Shown: positions 60,061 to 64,000 of the stretch, one piece after another
Layout of the letters: the number at the start of each line of letters is the position of its first letter
How positions within the stretch are numbered: position 1 is the stretch's first letter
Program-made: the position numbers and the translations under genes
The notes under the pieces: model-generated
What the model was told of the DNA's origin: nothing
What the model saw: the letters and a program-made list of their open reading frames with translations, nothing else
Database searches by the model: none
From: Punctularia strigosozonata HHB-11173 SS5
Lineage: Eukaryota > Basidiomycota > Agaricomycetes > Corticiales > Punctulariaceae
Assembly: GCF_000264995.1 (NCBI RefSeq)
Contig: NW_006767435.1
Coordinates: 2,601,208 to 2,665,207, forward strand
Length of the DNA stretch: 64,000 nucleotides
Reading direction: 5' to 3'

Positions 60061-63000
60061 ATGCAAGACTCTGACGATTACTTTGGCGACGATCTCGAAC
60101 TTGATGCTACTGCCCTCGCGATAATCGATGCGGAAGAAACTAAATATGCGGCCACCCAGGCCTCGTCATTAGCAGGCACCAGGCCGGCCCCCTCGGGAAA
60201 CTCTCCGCCTCCAAAGCGGCAGCGCATTGGGCAGGGATATGCGGCAAAGTCAGCTATGAGACGTGAACCATCAATTGATGACTATGAGGACTTGCCGGAT
60301 ATTACTGTCGAAAGGAATGGGTCATATAGCTTATTCAATACAGCAGGTGCAGCAGCACCTATACCCAAGCCTGTAACTGCTTCCTCCACAGCAAATACCC
60401 GGAATCCTACCATCGCAGTCAAACATACTACTCGCGACAACGCCATAACACGACCAGGCTTAGGCTTACCCCCCGGGAGGCAATCCTCCTCTTCCCCTAG
60501 GCCCATCCCCTCCCGCACCTTTTCTCATCCTTCTGCAAATCAGACATCCTCTCGCCAGCCTTTTGAAATCGGCGCCTTTCAACAGAGACCCTCACATCTT
60601 GCGCGCACTCCGGTCGTTCTGACGGCCATTCCAGGACCTCGGGTGCAGGATGATGCGCTCAACGCTGAGCTCGCCAAGCTCAAAGCGAGGATGGATGAAG
60701 TGAATGCCATTGGAATCGAGAGTTACATGCGTCTGATCGGCAATCTTAGCTCAGCCGCATCAATGAGGAGACTCAGAAAGCGCTTCGTGAAGCTCAACAA
60801 GCTCGTTACGCCAAAGAAGGGGAAGTGACGATCTTGCGCAAAACGATTGAGAAGGTAGGCAACGAGCACCTCGAACGTACGCATCGTGTAACCTTGTTCA
60901 TCAGACAGCGCAAGAGCACGCCGCAGACCTCGCTAAACTCCGTTCAGCCAAAGAAGCCGCTGAAGCTCAACAGGTCGAGATACAAAAGAGCATGAAAGAA
61001 GAGATGGAGCGGCTTAAGACCCAATTTACGTTCAAGGCAAGGCATCTTGGTCACTTGACAGCACATCCTGATCTATCATCTTGTGCAGCAACATGAACTA
61101 GAAACGTCTGCGCGAAAACCACCCTGGTCAACACGATCAAAACGGATTGATCGTGGACAACCCTTGACCCCGATACTTGTAAGTTCGCAAATGCGAGCAT
61201 GGAATCCAGGCCGAGCGGATGCTGGACGCAGCCCTGCGGCGATTCGTACTCCCACCCGTTCACGTATCAGGGTCACGTCACAGGATAGCCCAAAATCAGC
61301 TCAAGCCATGAAGCACGGACCGCCACCGCTGAGCGGCACCAAACAGATGCTGCCCGGTTTCGTCAACTCGTTCACCCAGAGCAAAGGGAAGGAGCCTGCC
61401 CCTCAATTGTTCGGCCGCAGTGATGGCAGTAGCGCGGAGGACCAGGCGGGATTCTTCAGTTCACATCCATCGCCTCCGAGCAGCCCAACTGATGGAAAGG
61501 GCCTTCCGGCAGGGCCTTTGGACGTTCATATGGATTCGGATGACATGGAGTACACCAATGACGGTGGTGATGGTCAGGACGCGGTCATGGGCACCGCTCC
61601 GACCCCGACTCCGGCAATTGGCGCCAGTCAGTCCGAAGGCCCACTGATAGAAGAGATCGAACCTCCTGATTGGGGGTATGAGGTGCGTTCGAGGGTGATC
61701 GCACCTTGTTATGTTTCTGAGGTTGCCTCCAACGATCAGCTCCAACGGATCATGTTCTCCCATCGGGCACGAGCGACGGCGACATTCACTCTTCAAGCAC
61801 TCATTGGAGTACATCTGGGTGATGATGCGACCGATATCACGAAGGCAAGCCATCACCATGCTTGCGCCGCCATCCTCCGTGTGCTCGGAAGCGTCCCCTC
61901 GGATGAGTTGCTAGACGATATGCTGGTTGCTATCTCGGGCGCCTTATTGGATCTGGTCGAAATTCTTACTGCGGTGCACGCGGTACGTTCCTCTGTTTCG
62001 TTACCCGGTACACGCTTATGACCACCGCTCAGAGTCGCGCATTGGCCTCACTGTTCAACCTGTTAACCGTCCTCATATGCTCACTGCCTTCATTCATTTC
62101 TTCCTTACTGATGATCGGTGACGGTCTTCCAACCCCACGCGCATTGACCGTGCTATGTGAAGCAATCCGTTTTCACCTTGACCCCTCCAGAAGCTTTGAT
62201 GCGTCTCACGAGGATCTGCTCAACGAGTTATTCATCGTCCTGGGCCTCATAACATTGTCCACCCCCGACCATTTGGAAAGCAGGTAACAAGGATCAATTT
62301 TTGCGTGGACTGCATTTACTGAGCCCTCAGTAGTTTGATGATATTTCCCCGTACCCCGGGCGTGCTTGATCTACTCCTCGACGATCGCCACCCTGATTGG
62401 GTTCTGCGTCACAACACGCAGCTGCTGGTAAACCTTGCTAGCCGTGAGCATGCTCCTATATTCGACAGTTGTACATCTAACATTGATCTTCAAGGTCCGC
62501 GATTGTTTCGCTACTTGCTATCATTCCCCGGGGCCGACGCTGGGGATGCAGGGACTCCAACGGACTTTAGCCAATTACCGCATATTGAACGCATGTGTGC
62601 TTACCTGACCGACAGCTCCCGACGTGGAGACATGGTAAAATGAAACCATGCACTGCACCATGCTCGAGATGTACTCATCGCACTCGACAGATGGCCGCGA
62701 CACGCTCATGTGTGCTAGAATTCCTGGCCTTGCTATCCGTGGCCCACGAGGATGCGCGAACCATACTGTTGCAGTCGCACGCGCTCATCCCCTCGATCAT
62801 CGTCTTTCTTACGTTACTCGCATCGATGATATGGGAGGAGCAGGAAGATATGATACTCAACTCGACCGTGGCCCAATCGTCAGTCATAGCGCTTGAAGAC
62901 GGTATCAAACACTAACTCTGGATGCAGAACGGCCCGTATGTTGGTCCAGGCACTCAACTTGCTGCACTATTTGGTGTTCGCGTCCGACCCCGCGTTTGAC

Positions 63001-63339
63001 CTCCGACAGAAGTTGATTCAAGCGGCGCAGCTGCGACCGTTCAATGGTTTGACACATATGTTCATCGTCACCTTGGGACGACTGAGTTATGCGGACTGCC
63101 CGGATTGGCTCGAAGGGGACGAGTTGGAACAAGGCGCAGGTAAGCTGTCAAACTTGGGGAGTCTTTTCCTAGGTGACTCGATCATATACACAGAAACCGC
63201 TCGGGAATTGCTTGATTTGGTGGTCGAAGGTCCCGAACTGGACAGTGTCTGGGCCGCATTTCAACCGGGTGATGAAGACGAAAGCTTCATTGACGACGAA
63301 GAGCAGGAGGCACGTATGTTGGAGGCTAACGAGATCTGA
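60061..63339 (+). CDS. ATRIP/Rad26 (Lcd1)-like checkpoint protein
   Basis: ATRIP-type proteins bind RPA-coated single-stranded DNA through an acidic N-terminus and recruit the ATR/Mec1 kinase. The start at 60061 reads MQDSDDYFGDDLELDATALA, an acidic stretch like the RPA-binding helix. A disordered Ser/Pro region follows. The coiled coil becomes continuous once an intron (GTGAAT...CTTAG) is removed: ELAKLKARMDE, then LSRINEETQKALREAQQARY, EGEVTILRKTIEK, EHAADLAKLRSAKEAAEAQQ. A GC-AG intron (61037-61088) leads to QHELETSARKPPWSTRSKRI. A long helical C-terminal half (ATFTLQALIGVHLGDDATDI, DLLNELFIVLGLITLSTPDH, RHNTQLLVNLASREHAPIFD) ends MLEANEI at 63339. About 950 residues. The assignment rests on domain order rather than a unique motif. 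Confidence 0.65.
61037..61088 (+). other. GC-AG intron in checkpoint gene
   Basis: The 52-base stretch GCAAGG...TTGTGCAG must be removed to join the coiled coil LKTQFTFK to QHELETSARKPP in phase 0. No GT donor fits. This is the second GC-AG intron in the window. Confidence 0.55.
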
Positions 63340-63541
63340 CCACTTGTGCATATATCATAAGGTCTTGTTCATAAGAGGGGCTTTGACCGTATTACAGACA
63401 TTTGCATATGTAACTGATGCTACCATCACGGCAACAAGTCTTCGCTCCATGTTTCGAAGCTCTGCCTGCTGTACTTACGCATCCCTTCCTCTTCATCCAC
63501 CCCCTGCATATTCAGCTCGCGCCGAATTCGCTCACGCGTGC

Positions 63542-63593
63542 TCCGGCTTGGCCCCGCGAGCGGGATATATCCCGCTCGCGGGGCCAAGCCGGA
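63542..63593. repeat. Perfect 52-bp palindrome
   Basis: The 26 bases at 63542-63567 (ending GAGCGGGATA) are the exact reverse complement of 63568-63593 (starting TATCCCGCTC). There is no mismatch and no spacer. It is very G+C-rich except for the central ATATAT. It lies 203 bases beyond the checkpoint gene's stop codon, where a transcript would fold into a 26-bp hairpin with an effectively minimal loop. Confidence 0.95.
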
Positions 63594-63659
63594 TATATGC
63601 GCGCTTCCCCCACTATGAGCCCCAGAATGGGTTGCTACCACCCACATGATGGGGGATAT

Positions 63660-63830
63660 CGACCATTCACCCACGGACTGGTCGATATGTGGTTGATTGA
63701 GGCCATGTAGGTGATTGCCTTGGATCACTCATGGTATGGTCTATTGTATACAATCACCCACTGTATCCCTAAATACTAATGTCGGCCAAAGTCAATGGTT
63801 GATTTTCACCCACTGTACCAGTGGGTTGTG
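63660..63830. repeat. CACCCAC repeats and small inverted repeat
   Basis: CACCCAC occurs at 63668-63674, 63755-63761 and 63807-63813. The last two sit in a longer shared context (TCACCCACTGTA). At 63809-63825 CCCACTG and CAGTGGG form a 7-bp inverted repeat around TAC. No reading frame is supported from 63340 to 64000. This may be the edge of an old repeat element, but no family can be named. Confidence 0.4.
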
Positions 63831-64000
63831 CCAGTGCTGACTGCACAACAGCGGCAACGCGACTCGCGCCGGCCGGCCCAGCGAAGGACGGCATTTCCCC
63901 CCGCGCACTCTTCCTCAATCTCTCAGATCAAGGGTTTACGATAAGTATACAATCGTTGTTCTGTCAGCCTGTCTCTCAATGCTAAGTTCGTCATAGACTA

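Noticed and set aside
63542-63593. Telomere-associated or CRISPR-like structure
   Set aside because: It is a single palindrome without telomeric repeats nearby and without repeat-spacer periodicity.

Overview
The window looks like nuclear DNA of a filamentous basidiomycete, probably an agaricomycete. Genes are dense and lie on both strands. Almost every gene is cut by many short introns of about 50-65 bases with GT-AG ends and CTNAY-like branch points. The gene set fits as well: a DASH kinetochore subunit, a Mei2-like RNA-binding protein, a TKL-type kinase of the kind expanded in mushrooms, T1-type secreted ribonucleases and Ser/Pro-rich nuclear proteins. I see no CRISPR array, no rRNA or tRNA I can defend, no biosynthetic cluster, and no intact mobile element. 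Because of the introns, most proteins had to be read by joining exons across frames; positions given are outer coding limits unless exons are named.

Layout. 1-1400: repeat-rich, no supportable gene. 1408-3698 (+): Ser/Pro-rich nuclear-type protein of unknown role. 4187-7516 (-): Scy1/SCYL1 pseudokinase, back to back with 7674-11938 (+) Mediator subunit MED14. 12598-13261 (+): small unknown protein with a PD-(D/E)XK-like motif. 13672-14093 (-): DASH subunit DAD2, divergent from 14450-20085 (+) Mediator kinase-module subunit MED12. 20187-20794 (+): cupin. 21032-22183 (-): RING protein, divergent from 22357-23402 (+) BTB protein. 23765-27365 (-): Tudor-SN, divergent from 27620-28543 (+) HAD-like protein. 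28597-29193 (-): mitochondrial ribosomal protein bS6m. 29647-30051 (+): unknown protein. 30347-32297 (+): TKL-like kinase. 32461-34430 (-): PEP carboxykinase. 34431-37777: long intergenic stretch with one possible small gene. 37778-39116 (+): secreted GH43 glycosidase. 39687-42726 (-): Mei2-like protein. 44645-45240 and 46604-47171 (both -): two secreted RNase T1 paralogues. 47776-49165 (-): alpha/beta hydrolase. 49434-52674 (+): MCM2. 52878-54347 (-): formate/nitrite transporter. 55256-59557 (+): UPF2. 60061-63339 (+): ATRIP/Rad26-like checkpoint protein. 63340-64000: a perfect 52-bp palindrome and further repeats.

Functionally this is mostly housekeeping nuclear machinery: transcription (MED14, MED12), replication and checkpoint (MCM2, ATRIP), mitosis and meiosis (DAD2, Mei2), and RNA fate (UPF2, Tudor-SN). 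Nutrition and secretion genes (PCK1, GH43, RNases, esterase, nitrite/formate transporter) lie between them. I found no clear undescribed system. The oddest items are the perfect palindrome near the right end, the paralogous TATA-driven RNases, a start codon that forms its own coding exon in MCM2, two GC-AG introns, and the unknown PD-(D/E)XK-like protein.
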